Source: Roseiarcus sp963730555 (GTDB taxonomy: Bacteria; Pseudomonadota; Alphaproteobacteria; Rhizobiales; Beijerinckiaceae). From it: DNA of 64,000 nucleotides. The DNA lies in contig CAVSSS010000012.1 in assembly GCA_963730555.1 (NCBI GenBank), positions 248,001 through 312,000 of the forward strand, written 5' to 3'. The position numbers were made by a program, and so were the translations under genes. The notes beneath the pieces are model-generated. The model made no database searches. It worked only from the letters and a program-made list of their open reading frames with translations, and was not told the origin of the DNA. Of the stretch, positions 27,202 to 35,551 are shown piece after piece; within the stretch, counting starts at the first letter, position 1, and each line of letters opens with the position of its first letter.

Positions 27202-28290
27202 ATGGATCGACGTAACTTTCTGCGTTCGGCTGCTGTCACGGCTGCCTCATCGGTCGCTACGGTCTCTGCCCTGGCGCAGACCAACACGTCCGACCCGCCG
27301 GGCACAATGCCCCCGGCCCGTGACTGGAACGATCCCTCGACCGCGATCTATCCCGATCCCGCTTTCGAGGTTTTCGACCCGCGCTTTGCCAAATACAGCG
27401 CCGGCACGACCGGCTTGGTGCGCATCTGGACCGGGGGCGTCTGGACCGAGGGGCCGGTGTGGTTCGGCGATCAGCAACGGCTCATTTTCAGCGACATCCC
27501 GAACGACCGGCTGATGGCCTACGACGTCACGACTGGCAAAACGCAAGTGTTCCGCCAGCCGTCCAACTTCACCAACGGCAACACCCGCGACCGCCAGGGC
27601 CGCCTCGTCTCCTGCGAACAGGGCACGCGCCGCGTCACCCGCACCGAGTTTGACGGGTCAATCACGACGCTCGCCGATAAGTTCAACGGCAAGCCGCTGA
27701 ACTCACCGAACGGGGTGATCGTCAAGTCCGACGACAGCGTCTGGTTCACCGACCCAAGTTATGGCATCGGCGGCGACCACGAGGGAAATCGCGAGGAGCC
27801 AGAGCTGCCGCGCAATGTGTATCGGCTCGATCCAAAGAGCGGGAAGATGGATGTCGTGGTCGGCGATTTCAGCATGCCGAACGGCCTTTGCTTCTCGCCC
27901 GACGAGAAGAAGTTCTATGTGACCGACACGGGCGCACTGGGCGGCCCCTTCAAGCAAACCATTATCCGCGTCTACGACGTCGGCGACGACGGCAAGCTCT
28001 CAAACGGAAAGCTCTTCCACGATTTCAAGGACGTGCCTCAGCCTTACATTGCCGACGACATCCGCGCCGACGAAGATGGCAACATCTGGGCGGCCGGCGG
28101 CTGGTCGCCGAACCACGCACTCAACGGGGTGCGCGTGTTCGCCCCCGACGGCACGCCGCTCGGTGCGATCGTGGTACCAGAAGTGGCCGCCAACCTGTGC
28201 TTCGGCGGCCACCATCACAATCGGCTATTCATATGCGCCAGCACCTCGGTCTATGCAATCGACGTGGGCACACGCGGCGTCGAAATGTAA
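27202..28290 (+). CDS. exported SMP-30/gluconolactonase-family protein
   Basis: 362 residues. The start MDRRNFLRSAAVTAASSVA is a twin-arginine signal, with cleavage near ALAQ. The rest is a six-bladed beta-propeller of the SMP-30/lactonase family: WTEGPVWFGDQQRLIFSDI (metal-ligand Glu), LNSPNGVIVKSDDSVWFTDPSYG (Asn ligand), MPNGLCFSPDEKKFYVTDT and DDIRADEDGNIWAAGG (Asp ligand). It probably opens a sugar or other lactone in the periplasm. It might process an aldonolactone, but no pathway partner is next to it. Confidence 0.88.
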   Translation: MDRRNFLRSAAVTAASSVATVSALAQTNTSDPPGTMPPARDWNDPSTAIYPDPAFEVFDPRFAKYSAGTTGLVRIWTGGVWTEGPVWFGDQQRLIFSDIPNDRLMAYDVTTGKTQVFRQPSNFTNGNTRDRQGRLVSCEQGTRRVTRTEFDGSITTLADKFNGKPLNSPNGVIVKSDDSVWFTDPSYGIGGDHEGNREEPELPRNVYRLDPKSGKMDVVVGDFSMPNGLCFSPDEKKFYVTDTGALGGPFKQTIIRVYDVGDDGKLSNGKLFHDFKDVPQPYIADDIRADEDGNIWAAGGWSPNHALNGVRVFAPDGTPLGAIVVPEVAANLCFGGHHHNRLFICASTSVYAIDVGTRGVEM

Positions 28291-28368
28291 GGCCAGGGAA
28301 CGAGTGATCCCTTTCCCTCGGGCCAAGTCCGGGGGAAAGCGGTCGACACATGACGAGGCGCGGCGCCG

Positions 28369-29095
28369 CTACTGGACAGTCCCCGACGTGATCAGGACGA
28401 ATCCGCGGGACTTGTTGTCGTTGACGGCGTCGGGCGTGTTCATGGCGGCGAACATGTCGGCGGTCTTCACCCAAACCGGCGGATATTTGTAGCGCGCGAC
28501 GTCGAGGATGAGAAAGCGGTCGGCCTTTGCGTCATACGCGGCGAGCGGCGATATATGGCCGCCGGTCTGCTCGCCCATCGCCTTACGCAAATAGTTGACG
28601 ATCACGAAATGGCCGGGCTCGCCAAGGTAGGCGCGGGCCAGCTTGCGGAACTCGTCGACGGAGCTGTTCGACGCATGATGGACTTCCGCCTTGACCGGCT
28701 GAGTGGCGAGAATCCCGCCGAGCTGGTCGAGCGTCATGCCTTGATGCGCCAGGGTCTCGCGCGGCAGAACGGCGTCGGTCCGCTCGCTCAGCACATTGTC
28801 CTGGGTGAAGGTACGGTAAGGCTCGTATTCGGGAACCGCCGGCGCCGGGACAGCCAAGCGCGTTCAAGACCATGACGATACTTGCGACGCCGCAATAGGC
28901 CTGCGTCTTCTGCGTCACGAAGTTATCCGCGAGAGGGAAATAGGCCTCGCGCGCGTCGCTCTCGGCAAAATAATCTTCGCCGTCGCGGGTGCTGAATCCG
29001 GTCAGGTTGTCGGGCAGCGGCAGGGTATCCGCGTGGGCTCCCGCCAAGGAAAGCCCGAGGATCAACGCCACACATGAGACGCGTCGCTTCGACAT
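28369..29095 (-). pseudogene. bacterial phytochelatin synthase-family protein, one frameshift
   Basis: Exported papain-fold gamma-glutamylcysteine dipeptidyl transpeptidase of the phytochelatin-synthase family (about 240 residues). A signal peptide (VSCVALILGLSLAGAHA) is followed by FVTQKTQAYCGVASIVMVLNAL with the catalytic Cys. After a frame change near 28857 (one extra G in CTTGGCTGTC) the protein continues VPAPAVPEYEPYRTFTQ, then GGHISPLAAYDAKADRFLILDVARY with the catalytic His and Asp. Bacterial members mostly hydrolyse glutathione to gamma-Glu-Cys and may serve metal tolerance. The triad is complete, so the shift is more likely a sequence error than decay. Confidence 0.8.
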
Positions 29096-29175
29096 GGATT
29101 GAACTGCTCCACTCACCGGATGCGCAGCTTCAGATTGGCGCCCTCGCCGCATCGAAGCAACGGTCGTGCCGCTCC

Positions 29176-31416
29176 TCACAACGTTCCGAACAGCTTGTCG
29201 AGCAGTCCCTTGTCTCGTGGAGCAGAGCCGCGGCCACCGTTCGGAATCTCGGCCGGGGGAAGTGGGCCCCCGTCTTCCGCGGGGCGAGTTCCGCGGGGGC
29301 CGGCGACTCTTGGCTGCGGCGTGAAGGCCTCAGGCGGGGGCGCCGGCTGCGGCAGGCGCCCTCCTCGTCCGCCGGTCCCCATCTGGGAGCTGGTAAGGTT
29401 CAGCGGACGCGTCGGCTCCGCGTCCCGGTTCTGCGCCTCGGCGCTGCGCCACGTCCCCACCGGCAGGCCGGCGACGGGCACTCCTTCATGCGCTGCCTTC
29501 ATGAACCGGCTCCAGATTTCGACCGGCAAATTGCCGCCTGAGACTTTCTTGGTCGGCGACGAGTCGTCGTTGCCGAGCCACACTCCAGCGACTAGATAGC
29601 TCGTGTAGCCGAGGAACCAGGCGTCGCGCCAATCCTGGCTCGTTCCGGTTTTGCCCGCGGCCTGCCAACCCGGCAGCTCGGCTTTGCGGGCCGTCCCGGT
29701 CAAGAGCGTCTCCTCCATCATCTGGTTCATCATCGCGACATATTGCGGGTCGATGACGCGGCCAAAATTCGCATTGCGCCGCGCATAGAGCTGCTTTCCG
29801 TTCGCCGTGCGCACCCGCGCGATCACATGCGGCTGGACGCCCAGGCCGCCATTGGCGAAGGCCGCATAGGCGGAAACCATTTCGAGCGGCGTCACGTCCG
29901 AGGAACCGAGCGCGATCGAGGGGACAGGGTCGAGGTCGGAAGTGATCCCAAGCCGGTGCGCGACCGCGACCACGGTCTTCGGCCCGACTTCCAGCCCAAG
30001 GCGCACAGCGACCGTATTGAGCGAGAGCGCCAGCGCCTTGGTAAGCGTCACCGGGCCGAAATATTCGCGCGAATAATTTTCTGGGTTCCAGCCTTTGACC
30101 GAGATCGGCGCATCGTCACGCACGGTGTCCGGAGTGAGGCCCTTCTCCAGGGCAGCAAGATAGACGAAGGGTTTGAACGACGAGCCGGGCTGGCGCTTGG
30201 CCGCAACCGCGCGATTAAACTGACTGTCGGCATAGTTGCGCCCGCCGACCATCGCCTTGATCGCCCCGCTGGGATCGAGCGCCACCAATGCCCCCTGCTC
30301 GACGCCGAACTTCGCGCCCTTGGCGTTGAGCTCGTCCGTTAGCGCCTGCTCGGCCTCGCCCTGCATCTTGAGATTGATCGTGGTGGTCACCACGATGTCC
30401 TCGTCGATCGCGCCGACCGTGTCGGCGAGCGCGTCCATCACGTAGTCGGCGGCGTAGTTGATCGAGCCTGCGCTCTTGTCGTGCTTGACTTGCGCCGGAT
30501 TGGCGAGCGCGGCCTTGGCCATCGCCTCGGTGATATGGCCCTGCTCGGCCATCGCCGTAATGACCTGCGCGGCGCGCTCGTTGGCCCCCGCGAGGTTGCG
30601 GTTGGGCGCAAGCCTGGTCGGCGACTTCATGAGGCCGGCGAGCACCGCGGCTTCCGACAGCGTCACGAACCGTGCGCTCTTGCCGAAATATTTCTGCGCC
30701 GCCGCTTCGACCCCATACGCGCCCGAGCCGAAATAGACGCGGTTCAGATAGAGTTCGAGGATCTGGTCCTTCGAGTAGCGGCGCTCGAGCCAGAACGCGA
30801 GGATCGCCTCCTGGATTTTGCGCGACAGCGTGCGCTCCTGGGTCAGGAACAGATTCTTGGCAAGCTGCTGGGTCAGCGTCGAGCCGCCCTCAACGCTGCC
30901 GCCCCCGGCGATGTCACGCAGAAGGGCGCGCGACATGCCGATCGGATCGACGCCGTTATGCTCATAAAATCGTCGATCCTCGATGGCGACGAACGCCTTG
31001 GGCAGATAGGGTGGCAGGTCGATGAGCCTGACCGCGGGACCGCCCGTGTCGCCGCGATTGGCGATGAGCGAGCCATCGTCGGAGAGAATGGCGATATTGG
31101 GCGGCCGCTTGGGCACCGCGAGCTGATCGATCGGCGGCAGCTGGCTCGCGTAGTAGGCGAAGAGCCCGGCGAGGAAGATGGCGCCCCAAACTGAGAGCAC
31201 CAAGCCCCAATAGGCGAGGTGGCCGACGAGCGAACGGCGCCGCTTGCCGCGCTTCACGCTCGAGGCTGATCGCGATGGGGCGTTCTTTCTCTTGTGGCTG
31301 GTCGGTGGGCGGTCGGCGGGATCGGCGCGAAGATCGCCTCCGGCGGCGGCGCCGCCGCGCCAATCGAGGCGCGGCTCGATCCGCGTCCGGATTTTCTTGC
31401 CGCCTCGGCCGAACAT
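29176..31416 (-). CDS. penicillin-binding protein 1A family, bifunctional
   Basis: Peptidoglycan glycosyltransferase/transpeptidase of 746 residues. A basic cytoplasmic N-terminus and one membrane helix (about 66-90) are followed by the glycosyltransferase domain (IEDRRFYEHNGVDPIG with the catalytic Glu, GGSTLTQQLAKNLFL, RKIQEAILAFWLERRYSKDQILELYLN) and the transpeptidase domain (GSSFKPF with catalytic Ser, SLN, KTGTSQDWRDAWF). The C-terminal 90 residues are Pro/Gly-rich and disordered. Full length with no frameshift. Confidence 0.92.
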   Translation of the reverse strand: MFGRGGKKIRTRIEPRLDWRGGAAAGGDLRADPADRPPTSHKRKNAPSRSASSVKRGKRRRSLVGHLAYWGLVLSVWGAIFLAGLFAYYASQLPPIDQLAVPKRPPNIAILSDDGSLIANRGDTGGPAVRLIDLPPYLPKAFVAIEDRRFYEHNGVDPIGMSRALLRDIAGGGSVEGGSTLTQQLAKNLFLTQERTLSRKIQEAILAFWLERRYSKDQILELYLNRVYFGSGAYGVEAAAQKYFGKSARFVTLSEAAVLAGLMKSPTRLAPNRNLAGANERAAQVITAMAEQGHITEAMAKAALANPAQVKHDKSAGSINYAADYVMDALADTVGAIDEDIVVTTTINLKMQGEAEQALTDELNAKGAKFGVEQGALVALDPSGAIKAMVGGRNYADSQFNRAVAAKRQPGSSFKPFVYLAALEKGLTPDTVRDDAPISVKGWNPENYSREYFGPVTLTKALALSLNTVAVRLGLEVGPKTVVAVAHRLGITSDLDPVPSIALGSSDVTPLEMVSAYAAFANGGLGVQPHVIARVRTANGKQLYARRNANFGRVIDPQYVAMMNQMMEETLLTGTARKAELPGWQAAGKTGTSQDWRDAWFLGYTSYLVAGVWLGNDDSSPTKKVSGGNLPVEIWSRFMKAAHEGVPVAGLPVGTWRSAEAQNRDAEPTRPLNLTSSQMGTGGRGGRLPQPAPPPEAFTPQPRVAGPRGTRPAEDGGPLPPAEIPNGGRGSAPRDKGLLDKLFGTL

Positions 31417-31668
31417 CGCTGATCCCGCTCGCGGCGTCTCCCCCCATGAGGGAGCCTCGGGCGAAACGCGCCCCGCCAGATCCAGGAGGGTAAGGCCCCG
31501 GGTTTAAGGGGCGGTAAAGCTTACGCCGGAATTGACGACGCGACGAAAATCCTTGAGGACACGAGGCTCGGTCAGCTTTATCGCCCTTGCGCGGCCGGAA
31601 GCGCCTTGGCAAAGTCCGCGGCCCTTCTGGGGCGCGTCGGGCCTCAGCAAATCTCGGGATTTCAAGCG

Positions 31669-32787
31669 ATGAAGGTTACCATCGAGCGTTCGGTCCTGCT
31701 GAAAGCGCTTGGCCACGTGCATCGCATCGTCGAGCGGCGCAACACCATCCCGATCCTCGCCAATGTGCTGATAGAAGCGGGCGACGGCAAACTGGCGCTG
31801 AAAAGCACCGATCTCGATCTCGAGGCGTCCGAATCGGTTCCAGCCGACGTCGCCCAGAAAGGCGCGACGACGGTTCCGGCGCATGTGATCTACGACATTG
31901 TGCGCAAGCTCCCGGAGGGGGCGCAGGCAAGCCTTGAGACGACAGGCGACACGGGCCAGCTCGTCCTGCGCGCCGGCCGGTCGCGGTTCACCCTGCAGGC
32001 ACTTCCCGCCTCCGACTTTCCCGATCTGACCTCGGGCGAATTCTCGCACCGATTCGCGCTGCCCGCGGCCGAGCTCAAACGCCTGATCGAGAACACCCAA
32101 TTCGCGATTTCGACCGAGGAGACACGGTATTATCTGAATGGCATCTATCTCCACACCGTCGACATTGGCGGGGCGCCGATGCTGCGGGCTGTCGCGACCG
32201 ACGGCCATCGCCTGGCGCGCGTTGAAACGCCGGCGCCGGAAGGCTCGACCGGCATTCCGGGCGTCATCGTGCCGCGCAAGGCCGTGAACGAGGTGCAAAA
32301 GCTGCTCGAGGATTTGAGCCAGGACATAACGATCGAGATTTCAACGGCCAAGGCGCGCTTTCAGTTCGGCGACGTGGTGCTGACGACGAAGCTGATCGAC
32401 GGCACCTTCCCCGATTATGCGCGCGTCATTCCGACCGGCAACGACAAGCGGCTGGTGGTCGACAAGGAGCCGTTCGAGAAGGCGGTCGACCGGGTGTCGA
32501 CGCTCTCGTCCGAGCGCGGCCGCGCGATCAAGCTCGCGATCGCTGAGGGCAAGATGACGCTGTCCGTCAACAATCCGGACTCGGGCTCAGCTAGCGAGGA
32601 GATCGAGGCCGATTACGATTCGGCGCCAATCGATATCGGCTTCAACGCCCGCTATCTGCTCGACATTGTCGGCCAGTTGTCGTCCGACACCGCATTGATC
32701 CGGCTTGCCGATCCAGGCTCCCCAACCGTCATTCAGGATCGCGAGGGCGCGCCGGCGCTCTACGTGTTGATGCCGCTGAGGGTCTGA
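31669..32787 (+). CDS. dnaN: DNA polymerase III beta subunit (sliding clamp)
   Basis: 372-residue processivity clamp with three repeats of the clamp fold. Landmarks: MKVTIERSVLLKALGHVHRIVERRNTIPILANV, FPDLTSGEF, YLNGIYLHT, ATDGHRLA, FPDYARVIP and the C-terminal YVLMPLRV that closes the family. ATG 31669 starts exactly where homologues begin. recF, which often follows dnaN, is not here: the downstream DNA carries an IS66 remnant, so the region may have been rearranged. Confidence 0.95.
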   Translation: MKVTIERSVLLKALGHVHRIVERRNTIPILANVLIEAGDGKLALKSTDLDLEASESVPADVAQKGATTVPAHVIYDIVRKLPEGAQASLETTGDTGQLVLRAGRSRFTLQALPASDFPDLTSGEFSHRFALPAAELKRLIENTQFAISTEETRYYLNGIYLHTVDIGGAPMLRAVATDGHRLARVETPAPEGSTGIPGVIVPRKAVNEVQKLLEDLSQDITIEISTAKARFQFGDVVLTTKLIDGTFPDYARVIPTGNDKRLVVDKEPFEKAVDRVSTLSSERGRAIKLAIAEGKMTLSVNNPDSGSASEEIEADYDSAPIDIGFNARYLLDIVGQLSSDTALIRLADPGSPTVIQDREGAPALYVLMPLRV

Positions 32788-32997
32788 CCCTTTCGCCCGC
32801 CCGGCCTCCGTGACCGACCTTGACGCGCACGCGCACCAGTTTACGCGACTCAATGATTCCAGAGGCTTAAGTGCGCTTTTGCGCAACTTTGTAACTCGCA
32901 AGCCGGGGTGAGTCGGAAATGTCACAGCTGATTTGAAAAGGGGTTTGTTCGGTTGATCTTTCGAGACGGCGGGCAGCGAATTTGAATCAACGGAGGC

Positions 32998-33321
32998 ATG
33001 GTTCTTCCTGCCGAAGTCGAGGAATTGATCGCCTCGCTGAGATGCCAGATCGCGGCGCTTCAGGCAGAAGTGGCGGACCTTCGCCGGCAATTGGGACAGG
33101 ACAGTTCGAACAATTCCAAGCCCCCTTCGAGCGATGGGTTGAAGAAGAAGCATCGCGTCGCCGGCAGCCTGCGTGGAGCGTCAGGCAAGGCGAGCGGCGG
33201 TCAGAGGGGCCACAAAGGGAGTACGTTGCGACAAGTCGGCAACCCGGATTGCGTGATCTCGCCCGTGCGATATGGCGAGCGGGTCAAAGCGGCGTGTCGC
33301 GCCCCGCCTCGAATGGGCTGA
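32998..33321 (+). pseudogene. 5' remnant of an IS66-family transposase
   Basis: 107 codons encoding the coiled-coil start of an IS66 (DUF6444-type) transposase: EELIASLRCQIAALQAEVADLRRQL, QDSSNNSKPPSSDGLKKK and GSLRGASGKASGGQRGHKG. The zinc-finger and DDE parts are missing; the frame ends after unrelated sequence. It belongs to a different subgroup from the complete IS66 element at 43072. No terminal repeat could be defined. It marks a past insertion downstream of dnaN. Confidence 0.8.
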
Positions 33322-33327
33322 TCCCTG

Positions 33328-33922
33328 TCACGGCTTGGCCTTTCTGTAGGCGTCGGTGATCGGCTCGAGCGGCGGGTCGGCGAGCTTGATCTGTCCGTCC
33401 AAGGTGAGGTCGAAGCTCGCGACATTGATGGTCTGCCCGACAGTTTCGAGCGCGACGTCCTTAGCGAATACAGTCGTGACTTGCGGATTGAGGCCGGTGA
33501 TTTCGACGCGCACCGGAATTGCGCTCGCGCCCTTGGCGAGTTCACGGTCGGAATAGAGATTGACGCCGACGTCGTAGCGGCCCGGGGCGAGACAGCGGAT
33601 CGTGGTCGTCTCCTTGTTCAATTCCGACTGCGTCGGCGAGCGTGATCTGCGACGTCGAGAAGCCCAGGCTGTCGCGATCGAGCGAAGCGCATCCAGCCTC
33701 GCGCGAGCCATAAAAGACTGGCTTCTTGTCCGGCCCGACAAGCCAAAGGTCGACGTCGGAATCGAGCGCGACGGGCCAGTCGGCAGTGATCAGGATTTCC
33801 GCCTTCGGCTTGACTCCGTCAACCTTGGCCTTGGTCGGCGCCACGGCCACGATCACGACGGACAGAATGCAGAGCAGAAGATCGGCAAGGCCAATCCACA
33901 TGGGCGATCGATCGACCGTCAT
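33328..33922 (-). pseudogene. single-span membrane protein of unknown family, one frameshift
   Basis: Two frames that join near 33640. The first gives MTVDRSPMWIGLADLLLCILSVVIVAV, one N-terminal membrane helix placed as in TolR/ExbD/MotB proteins, then DWPVALDSDVDLWLVGPDKKPVFYGSR. The second continues LNKETTTIRCLAPGRYDVGVNLYSDRELAKGASAIPVRVEITGLNPQV to a beta-rich end. The joined protein is about 195 residues. No name can be given; the layout suggests a membrane-anchored periplasmic beta domain. It is the last gene of the minus-strand operon that starts opposite the S24-type repressor. Confidence 0.55.
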
Positions 33923-34000
33923 CTACCAACCTTTTTCAACAGGAGTTGCGGGTGTTGCGGAAGCGACCCCGGAAAGAGCAGGCTGTGTATCGAGGAAATC

Positions 34001-34063
34001 GTCATCGCAGGAGCCGTAGGGCGTCGAAGGACGCCTTTCTTTCGACGGGCTATGGCGACGTGG
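34001..34063. repeat. dispersed repeat, copy 1 (about 65 bp)
   Basis: On the minus strand it reads CGCCATAGCCCGTCGAAAGA...CGTCCTTCGACGCCCTACGGCTCC...GATGACG. Two related copies lie at 41705-41770 and 45611-45678, the latter interrupted by the IS66 element. Each carries a short internal dyad; here CGTCGAA/TTCGACG. It overlaps no gene. Confidence 0.55.
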
Positions 34064-34097
34064 CGATCCGGGAGCCGCAGGCGGCCTACGTTCCCCT

Positions 34098-34140
34098 GGA
34101 TTGCTTCCCCCGGACTTGATCCCGGGGGTCGCAATGACGA
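34098..34140. repeat. REP-like palindromic element
   Basis: GGATTGCTT, the palindrome CCCCCGG..TGAT..CCCGGGGG, then GTCGCAATGACGA. The outer parts pair (ATTGC/GCAAT) as well as the inner ones. This GATTGCTT...GCAATGACG pattern is a common dispersed palindrome in alphaproteobacteria. A similar CGTTCCCCCGGATTGCTT is the exact landing site of IS66 at 43064-43071. Confidence 0.6.
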
Positions 34141-34161
34141 TCTGGTTTGGCCCAACAGCGG

Positions 34162-34380
34162 TCAGCCGTTTCTGACGCACATAATTTTGATGAACTCGCC
34201 TGTCCCGAGGTTGCGGAAGGGCGCGCTCTTGGCGAGGTCCTGCTGGGCTTCGACGCCGCACCAGAGTTCATTGGAGACAGAGCCGATGATCGCGACATCT
34301 CGCGAGAACCCGGGCTCGGGTCCTCACTCCGCCGGGCTCATGCCGGCTATGCAAATCATGGCGACGATGTTGAAAGTCAT
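34162..34380 (-). pseudogene. short gene with an in-frame TGA at codon 19
   Basis: AGGAG just upstream of ATG 34380. The frame reads MTFNIVAMICIAGMSPAE, then TGA (34326-34324), then continues in the same frame for 53 codons (GPEPGFSRDVAIIGSVSNELW...GTGEFIKIMCVRNG) to a normal stop. The downstream part looks protein-like. The TGA could be a TGC/TGT codon changed by one base, two compensating indels, or a real early stop. It sits between two genes of the same minus-strand operon. No homologue recognised. Confidence 0.4.
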
Positions 34381-34434
34381 GAGGCCTATGCTCCTGTTGA
34401 GGGTTTTTCCACGAAAAGGGCCTATGGCGAGTGG

Positions 34435-35028
34435 TCATCCCCCTCGCTTGTCACGCCTCGCCGTGACGCCCATCAGCCCGCCGATCATGTCGAGCGCCGT
34501 CCGCAGGCGGTCGGAGACCACTGCGTCGGCGCGCCATGGGGTCGCGAGTTCGGGGACGAAGCCGCGGCAGTCGCGCACGCCTGCGCCTTCGATGACGATC
34601 CGGGTCACGATCGGCCAGGCGTGCGGACCGACCCGATCCTCGGCGTCACGCAATTTGTCGCGGGCGTGGAGGGCGAGGTCGGACTGTGGCAGGCCGGGAC
34701 GCGGCCCGAAGCCGGTCGAGCCGAGCCGGTCGGGGGCGACCGCGCGCAACTGATCGAGCCGGGCGCGGTGATGGGTGCGGCGCAGCAATTCGCCGACCAG
34801 CCAGCGGATGTCGTTGAGCTTCGGATCATTCGGCGCGAGCAGCCGGTTGGCGCGCATGGTGTCGAACGGGTCGAGCATGCGGCGCCTCCGGTCGGCGTCG
34901 AGGGTCGGGGTCTCGCCCGCTTCCTTGGCGCGGGCGACGCGTTCTGGGGTGGCGTCGAGCCGCTCCTGGACGGCGTCGAGCATCTCTTTCGGTGATTTGC
35001 GCTTGGTCGGCTTCCGGGCGCTGCTCAT
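34435..35028 (-). CDS. hypothetical protein of the S24-repressor-linked operon
   Basis: 197-residue soluble, charged protein. It has a lysine/arginine-rich start (RKPTKRKSPKEML), a helical middle with ...ANRLLAPNDPKLNDIRWLVGELLRRTHHRARLDQLR and a C-terminal block WPIVTRIVIEGAGVRDCRG...VSDRLRTALDMIGGLMGV that looks like a folded helical domain. I do not recognise the family; the final block faintly recalls DUF6456-type domains. Its ATG overlaps the preceding gene's stop as ATGA, so the two are coupled. Confidence 0.6.
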   Translation of the reverse strand: MSSARKPTKRKSPKEMLDAVQERLDATPERVARAKEAGETPTLDADRRRRMLDPFDTMRANRLLAPNDPKLNDIRWLVGELLRRTHHRARLDQLRAVAPDRLGSTGFGPRPGLPQSDLALHARDKLRDAEDRVGPHAWPIVTRIVIEGAGVRDCRGFVPELATPWRADAVVSDRLRTALDMIGGLMGVTARRDKRGG

Positions 35029-35291
35029 CGGGCGGACTCCTCAACGAGTTCGACGAAGAGCAACTCAGCTTCCATCGGCTTCATGAGTTCAGCGGGTGCG
35101 GGCGCAGGCTTGATCGGCTCGGCAAGCTCTGCGCAGAGCGCCGCGGGCGAGGTGCAATAGGACTGCTCGATGATCGCGCGGACGAACTTCGGAATGCCCC
35201 GTGTGCTAACCTCAACGTCCGCCGGGGGCCGCTTGTGAGCGCGCTGCAAGTCCTTGAGATGACGGGTGGAAGAGCGTATGGCCTCCATTCG
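35025..35291 (-). CDS. hypothetical protein, first gene of the repressor-linked operon (start uncertain)
   Basis: At least 88 residues (MEAIRSSTRHLKDLQRAHKRPPADVEVSTRGIPKFVRAIIE... then an acidic, proline-rich end). The frame is open to 35417, but the 35354-35428 stretch holds three copies of a likely operator word, so translation probably begins below 35354. ATG 35291 is the first in frame but has a weak ribosome-binding site; ATG 35341, with GAAAGGG upstream, is in another frame and could be the true start if one base is extra near 35300. Function unknown; divergent from the S24-type repressor. Confidence 0.5.
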   Translation of the reverse strand, partial: RMEAIRSSTRHLKDLQRAHKRPPADVEVSTRGIPKFVRAIIEQSYCTSPAALCAELAEPIKPAPAPAELMKPMEAELLFVELVEESAR

Positions 35292-35353
35292 TTCGGTGTC
35301 GACTTTTGGCGGACGGCGCCGGGGAGCGGGGAGGTGGCCATGAATCTTGCCCT

Positions 35354-35428
35354 TTCTGTTTTGCTGTGTTATGTTCTTGCTTTGTTCAGTATCTGGTAAA
35401 ACAGAAGCTTGTGTCAAGATTCTGTTTT
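35354..35428. promoter_or_regulatory. three 9-bp operator-like words between divergent genes
   Basis: TTCTGTTTT occurs at 35354-35362 and 35420-35428, and its complement AAAACAGAA at 35398-35406. The last two form a 9-bp perfect inverted repeat with a 13-bp spacer. The region is AT-rich and lies between the S24-type repressor start and the operon it diverges from. This layout is that of a phage-type repressor operator region; binding is inferred. Confidence 0.65.
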
Positions 35429-35551
35429 TTTGAATTGCGGTTTTTCGGAAATGAGGTTAATACCGTGAGTCGGCAGGTCTTCGATGGCCGGGACGCGCCA
35501 GAGCGCCCCACGCCTTTCGCTTGGAGAAAGCAAGTTGCAGGAGCTTCCGCT

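Noticed and set aside
32998..33321. The IS66 remnant as a broken copy of the complete IS66 element
   Set aside because: Its N-terminal sequence (SSNNSKPPSSDGLKKK type) belongs to a different IS66 subgroup from the TnpC at 43100, so they are independent insertions.
34162..34380. Selenocysteine at the in-frame TGA
   Set aside because: No selenoprotein family resemblance and no selenocysteine machinery visible here; a base error or real stop is simpler.
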